From Paraburkholderia tuberum STM678 (GTDB lineage Bacteria > Pseudomonadota > Gammaproteobacteria > Burkholderiales > Burkholderiaceae), in contig NZ_CADFGP010000051.1 of NCBI RefSeq assembly GCF_902833905.1, positions 1 to 50,218 of the forward strand: DNA of 50,218 nt. Direction: 5' to 3'. Numbering within the stretch: the stretch's first letter is position 1; every line of letters starts with the position of its first letter. The notes under the pieces were generated by a model. That model ran no database searches. It was not told the origin of the DNA and was given only the letters and a program-made list of their open reading frames with translations. Positions 36,370 through 43,946 of the stretch are shown here, in pieces. The translations under genes were made by a program, and so were the position numbers.

Positions 36370-37725
36370 TCAGTCAGCATCGGTGGATTGAGTGGGGAAA
36401 ATGCCCGGCGGCACGAGTTCATGTCCGCGCGTAACCTCGGCCCATGTATCCCCGGTTTGGAGTTCAGCCGTCTCGGGTTCGACTTCGCGCACCTCGATCA
36501 ACTCCAGGTAGTTATCGGCGAGCCTTTCGACGATGTTTCCGAGCTGCATGTCCACGACCTGCGAGGGCGTCTCGTACCTCAACAATCCGTTCAGGCCGTG
36601 CGACGACAGGTCGGTGAAGAACTCGGGATCGAGGCCGGCGGAGCGCAGGAAGTGACCCATCAGCGCGCACGACACCGGTTCTGTCCACGGCGTGGCAACC
36701 TCGTGCTGCCCGGTCATGACAGGCCATGCTTTCCGGTAGACGACGTTGACGTCGTGCAGGTAGCCAGAGACCGCCTTGCCAAGGTCGGTGAGCAACCCCT
36801 CGATCTTCGGCCCATACGCTTCGACCCGACGCGCCGCATCGCGCACTGCCTGGCATTGCAGGACGCGACGTTCCGCCTCGGCATACACGCTCGCGCGCTG
36901 GAGGTCTGCACTGACCTGCGCCAGTGCCGCCGTAAGCTGCTCAACGTGAGCGCTTGCCTGCGTATGCTTCTCGACGGCCTCGTAGTAGGCAGCCTCGGCC
37001 TTGAAGCCGCCCTCCACAGCAGCGAGCGCGGTCTGCTTGCGTGCGTCCTGTGCAAAGTGCAACACACGCTGCGCGTCGGCGAGCTTGCGCTTAATGTCGG
37101 TCTGGCGTGCCGACAGCCGCGCGTAACGGGTGCTGGCGCTCTCGGCCGGCTCGGTGGGTTGTGCGGGCTCGACAGGTGCCGACGGTGCGGCCGTGTCGTC
37201 GTCCACTGCGTCACCGATGATCGAGCCGTCCTGCTCGGGTGCGGGCGTCGGCTGCATGGCTTCTGCTGGCTCGACATGCTGCTCATCGAACACGGCTGCC
37301 GCTACTTCCTGATGCGGTTGTCCCATCGTCGGGCTGGACCAGTACTGGGCACGCACGCCCTCGATGCGGCGCTGCTGTCGGTCAAAGCCCAGCTCGCGCA
37401 GGATCGCTGCGACGCGCATCTGCTCGCTGCGGTCCCATCCGCCGGGCGTGAAGTGCAGGCCATGTTCGAGCACGTCATCGACGGTGAACGGCTGCGTCTG
37501 AGTCGCGACGTATGCCTCCACCGACGCGCGCCAGTTGCTCAGTTCGGGATCGTCGCCGTCCTGCACGTCCGGGAGCGGGTCAAATTCGCCCGTGGCGGAC
37601 TCGGCGGACTCCGGGTGAGGGGTGGATGCCTCCGACGTCGCGAGCGGCTCCAAGACCTGGGAATACTGACTATCGCTGGCGCCATCGTGCGTCAGGTCTT
37701 CGATCGGGTTGATCTGTTCCATCAT
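36370..37725 (-). CDS. Winged-helix/coiled-coil protein of unknown role
   Basis: A 451-residue protein that I do not recognise as a whole. Residues about 70-130 (VEAYVATQTQPFTVDDVLEHGLHF then WDRSEQMRVAAILRELGFDR) look like the small winged-helix module found at the C-terminus of VapE/VirE-type satellite and phage helicases. An acidic Pro/Glu-rich linker follows. A long coiled coil spans about 195-300, and a compact C-terminal region lies at about 305-420. It is first of the virion-type operon, with a strong GAGGAA ribosome-binding site. It could be an assembly factor or an adaptor between replication and packaging; both are guesses. Confidence 0.75.
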   Translation of the reverse strand: MMEQINPIEDLTHDGASDSQYSQVLEPLATSEASTPHPESAESATGEFDPLPDVQDGDDPELSNWRASVEAYVATQTQPFTVDDVLEHGLHFTPGGWDRSEQMRVAAILRELGFDRQQRRIEGVRAQYWSSPTMGQPHQEVAAAVFDEQHVEPAEAMQPTPAPEQDGSIIGDAVDDDTAAPSAPVEPAQPTEPAESASTRYARLSARQTDIKRKLADAQRVLHFAQDARKQTALAAVEGGFKAEAAYYEAVEKHTQASAHVEQLTAALAQVSADLQRASVYAEAERRVLQCQAVRDAARRVEAYGPKIEGLLTDLGKAVSGYLHDVNVVYRKAWPVMTGQHEVATPWTEPVSCALMGHFLRSAGLDPEFFTDLSSHGLNGLLRYETPSQVVDMQLGNIVERLADNYLELIEVREVEPETAELQTGDTWAEVTRGHELVPPGIFPTQSTDAD

Positions 37726-37740
37726 TCGTTTCCTCGTGGT

Positions 37741-38130
37741 TTAAAGGTCGTCGTCGAAATCGAGGGCGCTTGCTGCCGGCTTGCGCTGCTCACTACCTGC
37801 TTCCTTGCTCACCGCCTTGCGCTTGCGCTGCACGTGGTAGGTCGTGAGCACCTGCGCCGCCACCATGTCGAGCGCTGGCTTCGCGTTGCCGTCACGGTCG
37901 GTCCATACTTTCGGCGTCAGGCTGCCGGCCAGCGCCACGGCTTCGCCGTCATCCAGTGCCAGCAGCGCGGCCTTCGCGGAGTCGCTGAACGCGATCACGT
38001 TCACGAAGATCGATTCGCCGTCGCCCATGGCAGCGCGCACCTTCGCGGTCACGAAGACCTTGCCGGCGCCCGAGCGGCGCTCCTCGGCTGTCTTGAAAAG
38101 CTTCCCGGCTATCAATGCGTCGATGCTCAT
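37741..38130 (-). CDS. SSB-like single-stranded-DNA-binding protein
   Basis: 129 residues from MSIDALIAGKLFKTAEERRSG (38130), with AAGGGA upstream; the frame is open to 38214. The middle (KVFVTAKVRAAMGDGESIFVNVIAFSDSAKAALLALDDGEAVALAGSLTPKVW) has the five-strand OB-fold pattern of phage SSB-like proteins. The tail is Lys-rich and ends in the acidic tip DFDDDL, as in SSB, where the tip recruits replication proteins. It fits with the primase and helicase upstream. Confidence 0.8.
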   Translation of the reverse strand: MSIDALIAGKLFKTAEERRSGAGKVFVTAKVRAAMGDGESIFVNVIAFSDSAKAALLALDDGEAVALAGSLTPKVWTDRDGNAKPALDMVAAQVLTTYHVQRKRKAVSKEAGSEQRKPAASALDFDDDL

Positions 38131-38152
38131 CGTGGTTCCCTTCGCGGCCTGA

Positions 38153-38174
38153 GTGTGGGTAGCGGTGTGGGTTG
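38153..38174 (-). promoter_or_regulatory. Bipartite YTACCC motif, copy 3
   Basis: On the minus strand CAACCCACAC and CTACCCACAC start 12 bp apart, 23 bases upstream of the ssb-like start. Twenty bases are identical to copy 1 at the attL end. Confidence 0.5.
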
Positions 38175-38242
38175 TGACATCACGGTCCTGCGAATGCGTT
38201 GCCAGACAGGGCATCCATGCGGACGCTGACTCCGCCTGACGT

Positions 38243-38473
38243 TCATTCCTGCCGCTCCATCCGGGCCATCAGCGCCCTGGCCGCCGCGTTACGCAACACC
38301 GCGCACGTCGATGCCGGCAACAGGTGGGCGTTCTGCGCCAGCTCGTCAACGATGCCTAGCAGCATCGCGTCCGGATCGAACCGATAGCCCGCCTGTCGTG
38401 CCTCGACGGCGAAGCTCGACACGAGATTCATCTCGTGGTCGAACGCCGTCATCTCATCTGGCCGATCGTTCAT
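38243..38473 (-). CDS. Small hypothetical protein
   Basis: 76 residues starting MNDRPDEMTAFDHEMNLVSSF, helical, no family recognised. The ATG overlaps the upstream stop (ATGA) and has a GGGGGAAG ribosome-binding site. The longer open frame to 38824 reads through non-coding sequence. Confidence 0.68.
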   Translation of the reverse strand: MNDRPDEMTAFDHEMNLVSSFAVEARQAGYRFDPDAMLLGIVDELAQNAHLLPASTCAVLRNAAARALMARMERQE

Positions 38474-38673
38474 TTCGCTTCCCCCTTGCTCTGTTGACCC
38501 GCGTTCATCACACGCCACAGTTCGCGCCGCTGTGACTCGGCCGCCGCATCGCCGTGCTTCGCCCGTACCGCTTCCACCAGCGAGACAGCAGGACCGTAGT
38601 CGCCGCGCTTGCCCGCATGCACGGCCCGGATGAAGCGCCGCCATGCCTCCAGCCGCTGTTCCTTCAGGCCCAT
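38470..38673 (-). CDS. Small basic hypothetical protein
   Basis: 67 residues starting MGLKEQRLEAWRRFIRAVHAGK, helical and basic, no family recognised. GAGGGGAAAG precedes the ATG. It is translationally coupled to the next gene through an ATGA overlap. Upstream lies the repeat-rich region 38814-38930, whose open frame is not credible as protein. Confidence 0.65.
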   Translation of the reverse strand: MGLKEQRLEAWRRFIRAVHAGKRGDYGPAVSLVEAVRAKHGDAAAESQRRELWRVMNAGQQSKGEAK

Positions 38674-38813
38674 TGCTTTCCCCTCGCGCGCGCAGAACGT
38701 GCAACATTTCCCACGATTGGCTTGCGCTATCGAAACACATGGGTAATTGCCCCTTTCGTGCCCCGGCAGTGTCCCAACCTTGCCCGGCATAACCCTGCTC
38801 AGTGAAGTACGCG

Positions 38814-38930
38814 GGCACAGACACAGGGTGGACACACTGGACACCTCTCTATAGAGAGGTGTGTCCGCTGTGTCCTGTGTCCCGAGACACAATCCGTGCT
38901 TTGTGTCCGGTTGTGTCCGCTGTGTCCGCT
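38814..38930. other. Candidate replication origin: TGTGTCC iterons and a 22-bp palindrome
   Basis: Six direct copies of TGTGTCC start at 38860, 38869, 38876, 38902, 38912 and 38921. Inverted copies (GGACACA at 38830, GGACACC at 38839) flank a perfect 22-bp palindrome at 38841-38862 centred on CTATAG. The block lies directly behind the helicase gene, and further single copies occur in the helicase end (about 39100-39170). Iterons beside the replication gene are usual for satellite and plasmid origins. A terminator is less likely because no T-run follows. Confidence 0.5.
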
Positions 38931-38933
38931 GCA

Positions 38934-40148
38934 TCATTTCACCCACAACCACTCGCCAGATTTGGCGTAAATACCACTGGCGAGCATTCCATCAATCGCC
39001 CGTCTGGCAAGGGTTTTGCGCCTTTTTGCCTCGCACGTCAGAGCGCCCGCGCCGGCTTCGATCGCATCCTCAACGGAGACACAGGGACGGCCAACCGGGC
39101 TGTGTCCTTTGCCGAAATCGGTGGACACAATCAGCCTCTGTTTGATGGCCTCAAAAACGAGCTTTTGTGTGTCTCCGCGCGGGTACTTGGGAGCCTCGCG
39201 AGGCTGTTCGCATTCCTCGGACTGCAGCACAAGGCTAGTCACCGGATCACCGTCCTCGTCGACCACGCCGAGATCGATAACCCGGGTAGAGAACGCCATC
39301 GGCTCCGGGTGCGCCGCGTCCTTCATCTTCAAACACTTCAGCCGGATCACGCCGTCGTCGCGGGTGATCTGGTATTCGGCGTCGACGCCTGCCTTGAGAG
39401 CGCCTGAACCTCGCCCGCGGTTCTTGTCGGCGATGCCGCTGTGATGGATCACGAGCACACAGGCGTTAAAGCGGTGCTTCAGCGCGCCATCGATCGCATT
39501 GATGAACTGCGACATGTCGGCCGTGCTGTTCTCATCGCCGCCCATGTTCCGCGCGAGTGTGTCGATGACGATCAGCACTGGTGCCACGCCGGCCGCATCT
39601 GCCATCTGTTTGATGGTGTCCGCCACCCGGTCCGCCTCTTCGAGCGAGATGAGCTGCGTCGAGTGGTTGCTGAGGAAAATCGGCGCGGCTGACAGATCCA
39701 CGCCATGGTCCAGCCCCCATGCGTGGAAGCGCTTGTGGAGGTTATTCAGGCCTTCGCCCGCGATGTAGAAAGCGGCGCCCGGCTGTTTCACGTGCTTGCC
39801 GTGCCATGGCGTGCCAGTGGCAACCGAGCACGCCATGCCGACCCCCACGAAGGATTTCCCGACCTCAGGATCGCCGAACATGTCGACGATGCTGTTTCTC
39901 TCGATGATCGGCTTGATCACCCAGTCAGTCGGCTGGATGGAGCCCATCTCGCCGAGGCGCGTGAAGCCGAATTGCCGCACCGGAATACGATCCGCGCCCG
40001 GTTCACCGGCGATTTCGCCGTTCACACAGGCGTCGTATTCCGCTGCCATCTCGGCATATCCATCGTTGGTCGCGACCTCGCGCAACGGCTCCGGCCTGAC
40101 GAACGGCTCAATGACCGCGCGGATGGTGGCCTTGTTGTCTCTGCTCAT
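38934..40148 (-). CDS. RepA-like AAA-family replicative helicase
   Basis: A 404-residue RecA-fold ATPase of the RepA/AAA_25 type used by plasmids, phages and satellites for replication. Walker A is GDPEVGKS (residues 92-99), Walker B VLIVID (191-196) and the sensor region VLVIHHSG (232-239). The C-terminal part ends in a small wing-like domain (LARRAIDGMLASGIYAKSGEWLWVK). Its start overlaps the stop of the primase gene (ATGA), so the pair is made in step. The candidate origin lies right after its stop. Confidence 0.88.
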   Translation of the reverse strand: MSRDNKATIRAVIEPFVRPEPLREVATNDGYAEMAAEYDACVNGEIAGEPGADRIPVRQFGFTRLGEMGSIQPTDWVIKPIIERNSIVDMFGDPEVGKSFVGVGMACSVATGTPWHGKHVKQPGAAFYIAGEGLNNLHKRFHAWGLDHGVDLSAAPIFLSNHSTQLISLEEADRVADTIKQMADAAGVAPVLIVIDTLARNMGGDENSTADMSQFINAIDGALKHRFNACVLVIHHSGIADKNRGRGSGALKAGVDAEYQITRDDGVIRLKCLKMKDAAHPEPMAFSTRVIDLGVVDEDGDPVTSLVLQSEECEQPREAPKYPRGDTQKLVFEAIKQRLIVSTDFGKGHSPVGRPCVSVEDAIEAGAGALTCEAKRRKTLARRAIDGMLASGIYAKSGEWLWVK

Positions 40149-40975
40149 GCCGCACCCGCCAGCGTGTCGTTAAGGTCGTTCTCTGCCTGCCGCGTCACGA
40201 ACACCTCGCGGTCTGCATGCACCCAGCGCACAGCGCATGCATTGGCCGCGTCGATGCCGGCAGGGTCGTTATCGACGCCAATGGTCAGGCTCTCGATACC
40301 CGGCAGCACCGGGAATTGCGCAAGGTTGCCCGCGTCGATGCATGACCACACCGGCTCGAATCCATGTGCAAGGCTCAGCGCCGTTTCGATGCCTTCGGCA
40401 ATGCCAAGCCCCGAGGCGACCGCTTCATCGGGCCACAGACGGATCACGCCGCCCTGCTTGCGATGGCCACCGAGCAGCATCCGCGGCGGATCGACGTCAG
40501 CCTTGGTGCCGTCGGCATTGATCCACGTTCTGTGCAGGCTGATCGGCTCGCAAGTGATTGCGTCGGTCACCAGCCCGATCAGTGCCGGCCCGACATAGCC
40601 GCTCGGGTGCTTCAGTGCAGGATGCCAGCGCAGGTCACCATCGGCCGGCGGGATGCAGCAGCGGCGCTCAGTCAGGTAGCCGCGCGCGACGCCGGCGACG
40701 GGCTTGCTGCCGGCCCACAGGTCGCGGCCATAGTCCGACAAGGTGTCGTGCTTCGCGATCGGCGCAGTGGCCCGGATGCGAGGCGTATCAGAGGCTGTGA
40801 CATGGACGCCCTGCTCGGGGCGGAAGGTCTCGACGTGATTGCACCGGAAGCAGTGCGCGACGCCTTTGCCGTCCCATTCGATGGTTATGCCAAGCGTCTT
40901 GTCGCGTTCGCCGCGCCCGCACTCAGGACAGGACGCACGATGCTGGCCGGGTTCGTATTGGCTCCACGCGATCAT
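40145..40975 (-). CDS. Zinc-finger/Toprim primase
   Basis: A 276-residue primase-type protein. The zinc finger uses C16, C19, C42 and C45 (SCPECG and HCFRCN). The Toprim fold shows LGIAEGIETALSL (Glu194) and the DXD-like TIGVDNDPAG (Asp235, Asp237). No helicase part is fused; that activity is in the next gene. The protein resembles the N-terminal half of P4-alpha-like and phage primases. Start and stop both overlap neighbours by ATGA. Confidence 0.87.
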   Translation of the reverse strand: MIAWSQYEPGQHRASCPECGRGERDKTLGITIEWDGKGVAHCFRCNHVETFRPEQGVHVTASDTPRIRATAPIAKHDTLSDYGRDLWAGSKPVAGVARGYLTERRCCIPPADGDLRWHPALKHPSGYVGPALIGLVTDAITCEPISLHRTWINADGTKADVDPPRMLLGGHRKQGGVIRLWPDEAVASGLGIAEGIETALSLAHGFEPVWSCIDAGNLAQFPVLPGIESLTIGVDNDPAGIDAANACAVRWVHADREVFVTRQAENDLNDTLAGAA

Positions 40976-41157
40976 GCAGCCGCCGCTTGTTCTAAATGCT
41001 TCTGAAGTAGACGGCAGAACCCGACGCGCGCCGAATCGGTTTCAAGCCGAGCCAAGGTCAGATAGATCTCGTTCGGGACGGCGATGTCGGTGGCAATGTT
41101 CGCCAGCACCGCGGCGGCTGCGTGCTCGCCTGCAACGTATTGAAGGGGATCGCTCAC
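40972..41157 (-). CDS. Small hypothetical protein coupled to the primase
   Basis: 61 residues from a GTG at 41157 with GGAG five bases before it (VSDPLQYVAGEHAAAAVLAN). The open frame goes to 41229, but that part overlaps the AlpA-like gene. Helical, no family recognised. Its stop overlaps the primase start (ATGA). Confidence 0.6.
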   Translation of the reverse strand: MSDPLQYVAGEHAAAAVLANIATDIAVPNEIYLTLARLETDSARVGFCRLLQKHLEQAAAA

Positions 41158-41168
41158 GGTCGCTCCGA

Positions 41169-41387
41169 TCAGGCAGCGCGCTTCGAGTGCACCCACTCGG
41201 CAAGTGACCGCATGCTGTACACCGTGCACTTCGTGGACAGCTTGATGCCCTTCGGGAAGGTCGGGTCGTACTTCGCGTACTTGAAAAGGGTGCTCAGACC
41301 GATGCCGAGATACTCCGCCGCCGCGTTCGGGCGAAGGTGGCGATCGTCAGTGAGATTGGTGCCGAGTGAGGAGATTACAGGGTGCAT
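41169..41387 (-). CDS. AlpA-like transcriptional regulator
   Basis: 72 residues from MHPVISSLG (41387), where GGAG lies six bases upstream; in-frame ATGs at 41399 and 41411 are possible. The region LRPNAAAEYLGIGLSTLFKYAKYDPTFPKGIKLSTKCTVYSMRSLAEWVHSK is the AlpA/excisionase winged-helix pattern. AlpA proteins activate satellite and integrase genes and can act as excisionases. It is the first gene of the replication operon, which suggests it controls it. Confidence 0.85.
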   Translation of the reverse strand: MHPVISSLGTNLTDDRHLRPNAAAEYLGIGLSTLFKYAKYDPTFPKGIKLSTKCTVYSMRSLAEWVHSKRAA

Positions 41388-41414
41388 GACGCGCTCCATG
41401 CTTAGAGTCAACGC

Positions 41415-41429
41415 AGATGCGGTGCATCT
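41415..41429. promoter_or_regulatory. Operator-like palindrome upstream of the AlpA-like gene
   Basis: AGATGC-GGT-GCATCT is a perfect 6+6 inverted repeat 28 bases upstream of the AlpA-like start. It lies in the 102-base gap that must hold the operon promoter. Confidence 0.45.
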
Positions 41430-41489
41430 ACTTGGCTCTAGAGTAAGGAGCGCGTCCGTACTTGAGACGGGTCAGAATTCCGGAGATTC

Positions 41490-41987
41490 TTAGAACGCGC
41501 CGCCGATGATCGAACCGCCATTCGCGACGAGACGTTCGACCAGTTCGTCCACTTCCCGGTCTTGCCGGATGCGCGCCCGAAGCCTTCGTTCGTATCGCTC
41601 GTCCATGCCTACCAGCGTCACGCGGTGCAAGGCGCGAATTTTGTCAGGGCGCGGCCTTCCCGACCGGCTATTGGCTGCCGCGTGGCACGCCACGGTGAGG
41701 TTATGACGGTGCCAACGAATGGGAGTCAGGAGCCCGCCAAACCATCTCGCCAGATCCCGGGGAATGCGCGCCTCGAACTCGTCGCCGCTCCGCTGGCGTT
41801 TTGCCATCTTCTGAAAGAGCTTGCCGAGGCGCTCGGCGTTTGCAGCCAGTTCGGCGCGGTACTCTGGTGTGTCATTGATGAGACAGACAGCGGCGAAGGC
41901 TGCGGGGTCGAACTCATGAAGCAGCCAGCGAGCGGCTGCAGCGACGTCGCCGCGGTGCGTGGTCACGTACGCGTGCTTACTTGTCAT
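41490..41987 (-). CDS. Hypothetical element protein
   Basis: 165 residues from MTSKHAYVTTHRGDVAAAARWL (41987), where a GAGGTGA ribosome-binding site decides the start; the frame is open to a GTG at 42092. The basic middle (RWFGGLLTPIRWHRHNLTVACHAAANSRSGRPRPDK) and the charged C-terminus (ERRLRARIRQDREVDELVERL) suggest nucleic acid contact, but no family is recognised. A bipartite YTACCC motif lies 84 bases upstream of the start. Confidence 0.68.
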   Translation of the reverse strand: MTSKHAYVTTHRGDVAAAARWLLHEFDPAAFAAVCLINDTPEYRAELAANAERLGKLFQKMAKRQRSGDEFEARIPRDLARWFGGLLTPIRWHRHNLTVACHAAANSRSGRPRPDKIRALHRVTLVGMDERYERRLRARIRQDREVDELVERLVANGGSIIGGAF

Positions 41988-42070
41988 TCTCACCTCGACG
42001 ATCTGCGCGGCGGAGAAGCACTCCGCCGCCGTCCCTTGTTCTGCGTGGGATTGCGGGGCGCGTTGACCTG

Positions 42071-42092
42071 CTACCCCGCCGCCTACCCGCAC
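42071..42092 (+). promoter_or_regulatory. Bipartite YTACCC motif, copy 4
   Basis: CTACCC at 42071 and 42083, 12 bp apart, with CGC/CAC tails. It is the most diverged copy, in the gap between two early genes. Confidence 0.4.
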
Positions 42093-42101
42093 GCGCGGCC
42101 G

Positions 42102-42392
42102 TCACACCCTCGGGAGTTTTTTGATAGCCCGTATCGCCATCAGAAGGTGGTACGCCGCCTCATACGCCACCTCATTGATGGTCGCCTCGTACTCGGCGAT
42201 CCGCTCCTCGGGCGTGGGCGTGCGCTGCGCCTCATGCCGGGACTTCTGCGCGCGCTGCCTCCGCTCGCGGTTGAGCATGGGAACGTCGCGCGGTGTCGAC
42301 CCGCGACGCCGCGCATTCAGCACGGGCGGCCGGTCAAAAGCCGTGTGCGTCAGGACTTGGGTGTCTGACGCGATAGAATCGTTCTTAGCCAT
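42102..42392 (-). CDS. Small basic hypothetical protein
   Basis: 96 residues from MAKNDSIASDTQVLTHTAFD (42392), with GAGGAG eight bases upstream. The centre is Arg-rich (RRRGSTPRDVPMLNRERRQRAQ) and the end helical. No family recognised. It follows the integrase gene after 99 bases and could be a DNA-binding accessory factor; that is a guess. Confidence 0.65.
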   Translation of the reverse strand: MAKNDSIASDTQVLTHTAFDRPPVLNARRRGSTPRDVPMLNRERRQRAQKSRHEAQRTPTPEERIAEYEATINEVAYEAAYHLLMAIRAIKKLPRV

Positions 42393-42491
42393 GGTGTGAT
42401 CTCCTCTGAAGATCATGCTGTGGTCAGGCGACCATGGTGCGCCAACACCCTGGCCGCCGCTACCTGATACCGTCAGGCTGCGGTCTTCAAT

Positions 42492-43793
42492 CTATGCCGC
42501 GCGCGCCGATCCGATCGATGCCACGGTCGACGAGTTCGCCACGGTCGCGCAGAACTTCGCCCATTCGTTCATCAGCCGGCGGCGCTTCTCGAACAGATCG
42601 CCGCGCCGATACGCTGCCTCAACCTTGTTGCCGATCGCGTGCGCGAGCGCCATCTCGACAACCTCGCTCGCATAGCTCGTGCGCTCGGCCGCCCAGTCGC
42701 GGAACATCGAGCGGAACCCGTGCGGCACAACCGCGGCATTCTGCTGCTTCGGATCGCGCCACGTCGGCGGCTCGCTGTCTCCGTTCATGCGCTTGATGAC
42801 GGACGCGAGCGTCATGTCAGAGAGGGGCTTCGTGCCTGTAGAAAAGACCAGCGGGCCGGTTTTCGTCTTGCTCAGCCGCTCGACGATCGCCGCCGCGCGC
42901 GTAGAGAGTGGCACCGCGTGCTCAACCTTCATCTTCATGCGCGCGGCCGGCACCGTCCAGACCTTCGCCTCCAGGTCGAACTCTTCCCACCTGGCGCCGC
43001 GCACTTCGCCGGAACGCGCGGCGGTCAGGATCTGGAACTCGAGCGCGAGCGCGGCGAGGCCTTCACGGGCGCGCAACTCGGCCATGAATGCGCCGGCCTG
43101 AATGAACGGGAGCGCCGGCATAGGGCGCACTGCGCGTACCTTCTCGCGCGACGGCAGGAGCGCTTCCAGATGCCCGCGCCAGCGCGCCGGGTTGTCGCCG
43201 GCGCGGAACCCGCGCACGGTCGCCCAGTCGAGGATGTTTTCAAGACGGCCACGCAGGCGGCTGGCGGTCTCGGGCTTCTCCTTCCAGATCGGCTCAAGCA
43301 CGCGCAGCACGAACCCCGTATCGACGTCCTGAACGGCCAGCAGGCCGACCACGGGCGCGGCGTAGGTCTCGATGGTGTTCGTCCACTGAGAGGCATGCTT
43401 CGAATTCTTCCAGCCGGGCGAGTGGGCACTGATGTAAGCCTTCGCGCACGCCGCGAACGTCATCGACGTGGCGGCCCTGAGGGCGGCGTCGCGCTGTTCC
43501 TGATCCTTTTTCAACCTCCGGGCTTCGATCGGGTCAACGCCATCGTTGAGCAGGCGACGGCAATCGGCGGCCTTCTCGCGTGCATCAGCAAGGCTCAGCG
43601 CATTGAGCGAACCGAGCCCCATCTCTCTCGACTTCCCGTGAATCTTGAACCGGAAGATCCAGCTCTTCGAGAGACTCGGCGAGACCTGCAGGTACAGGCC
43701 GCCACCGTCCCCGAAATAACCGGGCTCTTTAAGCTTGCTGACGCCAGCCGCGGACAGCTTGTGCAGCGCTCCCAATCCCTTCGTTGCCATCAT
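42492..43793 (-). CDS. Tyrosine site-specific integrase, P4 type
   Basis: A 433-residue integrase of the phage P4/island type. The N-terminal arm-binding DUF4102-like part (LKEPGYFGDGGGLYLQVSPSLSKSWIFRFKIHGKSREMGLGS) is followed by a core-binding domain (MTFAACAKAYISAHSPGWKN). The catalytic domain has R260, H358-x-x-R361, H385 and Y395. Two ATGs open the frame (43793, 43790). The ribosome-binding region GGGGGTAG overlaps a bipartite YTACCC motif, suggesting autoregulation. The gene sits at the end away from the intact tRNA and reads into the element. Confidence 0.94.
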   Translation of the reverse strand: MMATKGLGALHKLSAAGVSKLKEPGYFGDGGGLYLQVSPSLSKSWIFRFKIHGKSREMGLGSLNALSLADAREKAADCRRLLNDGVDPIEARRLKKDQEQRDAALRAATSMTFAACAKAYISAHSPGWKNSKHASQWTNTIETYAAPVVGLLAVQDVDTGFVLRVLEPIWKEKPETASRLRGRLENILDWATVRGFRAGDNPARWRGHLEALLPSREKVRAVRPMPALPFIQAGAFMAELRAREGLAALALEFQILTAARSGEVRGARWEEFDLEAKVWTVPAARMKMKVEHAVPLSTRAAAIVERLSKTKTGPLVFSTGTKPLSDMTLASVIKRMNGDSEPPTWRDPKQQNAAVVPHGFRSMFRDWAAERTSYASEVVEMALAHAIGNKVEAAYRRGDLFEKRRRLMNEWAKFCATVANSSTVASIGSARAA

Positions 43794-43815
43794 CTACCCC
43801 CACTCTTACCCACAC
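43794..43815 (+). promoter_or_regulatory. Bipartite YTACCC motif, copy 5 (at the integrase start)
   Basis: CTACCCCCAC at 43794 and TTACCCACAC at 43806, 12 bp apart, next to the integrase ATG and 131 bases from attR. It has the same orientation as copy 1 near attL. Confidence 0.5.
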
Positions 43816-43946
43816 CCATTGCGTAGATTCTAGTAGATGATCGTGGAGTATACAAGAGCAGTATGTGCGGAAAGCGCCTGTTTTTCAGGGGGTTATGACG
43901 GATAGGGGAGAGAGATGTAGACAACCGTAGAGAAACAAATGGCGGA

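Noticed and set aside
38814..38930. CRISPR-like array
   Set aside because: Units are only about 7 bases, with irregular spacing and no unique spacers; iterons fit better.
38674..38952. Upstream part of the 160-codon frame as protein
   Set aside because: It is translated from the repeat block and lacks a start signal; the ribosome-binding site points to 38673.
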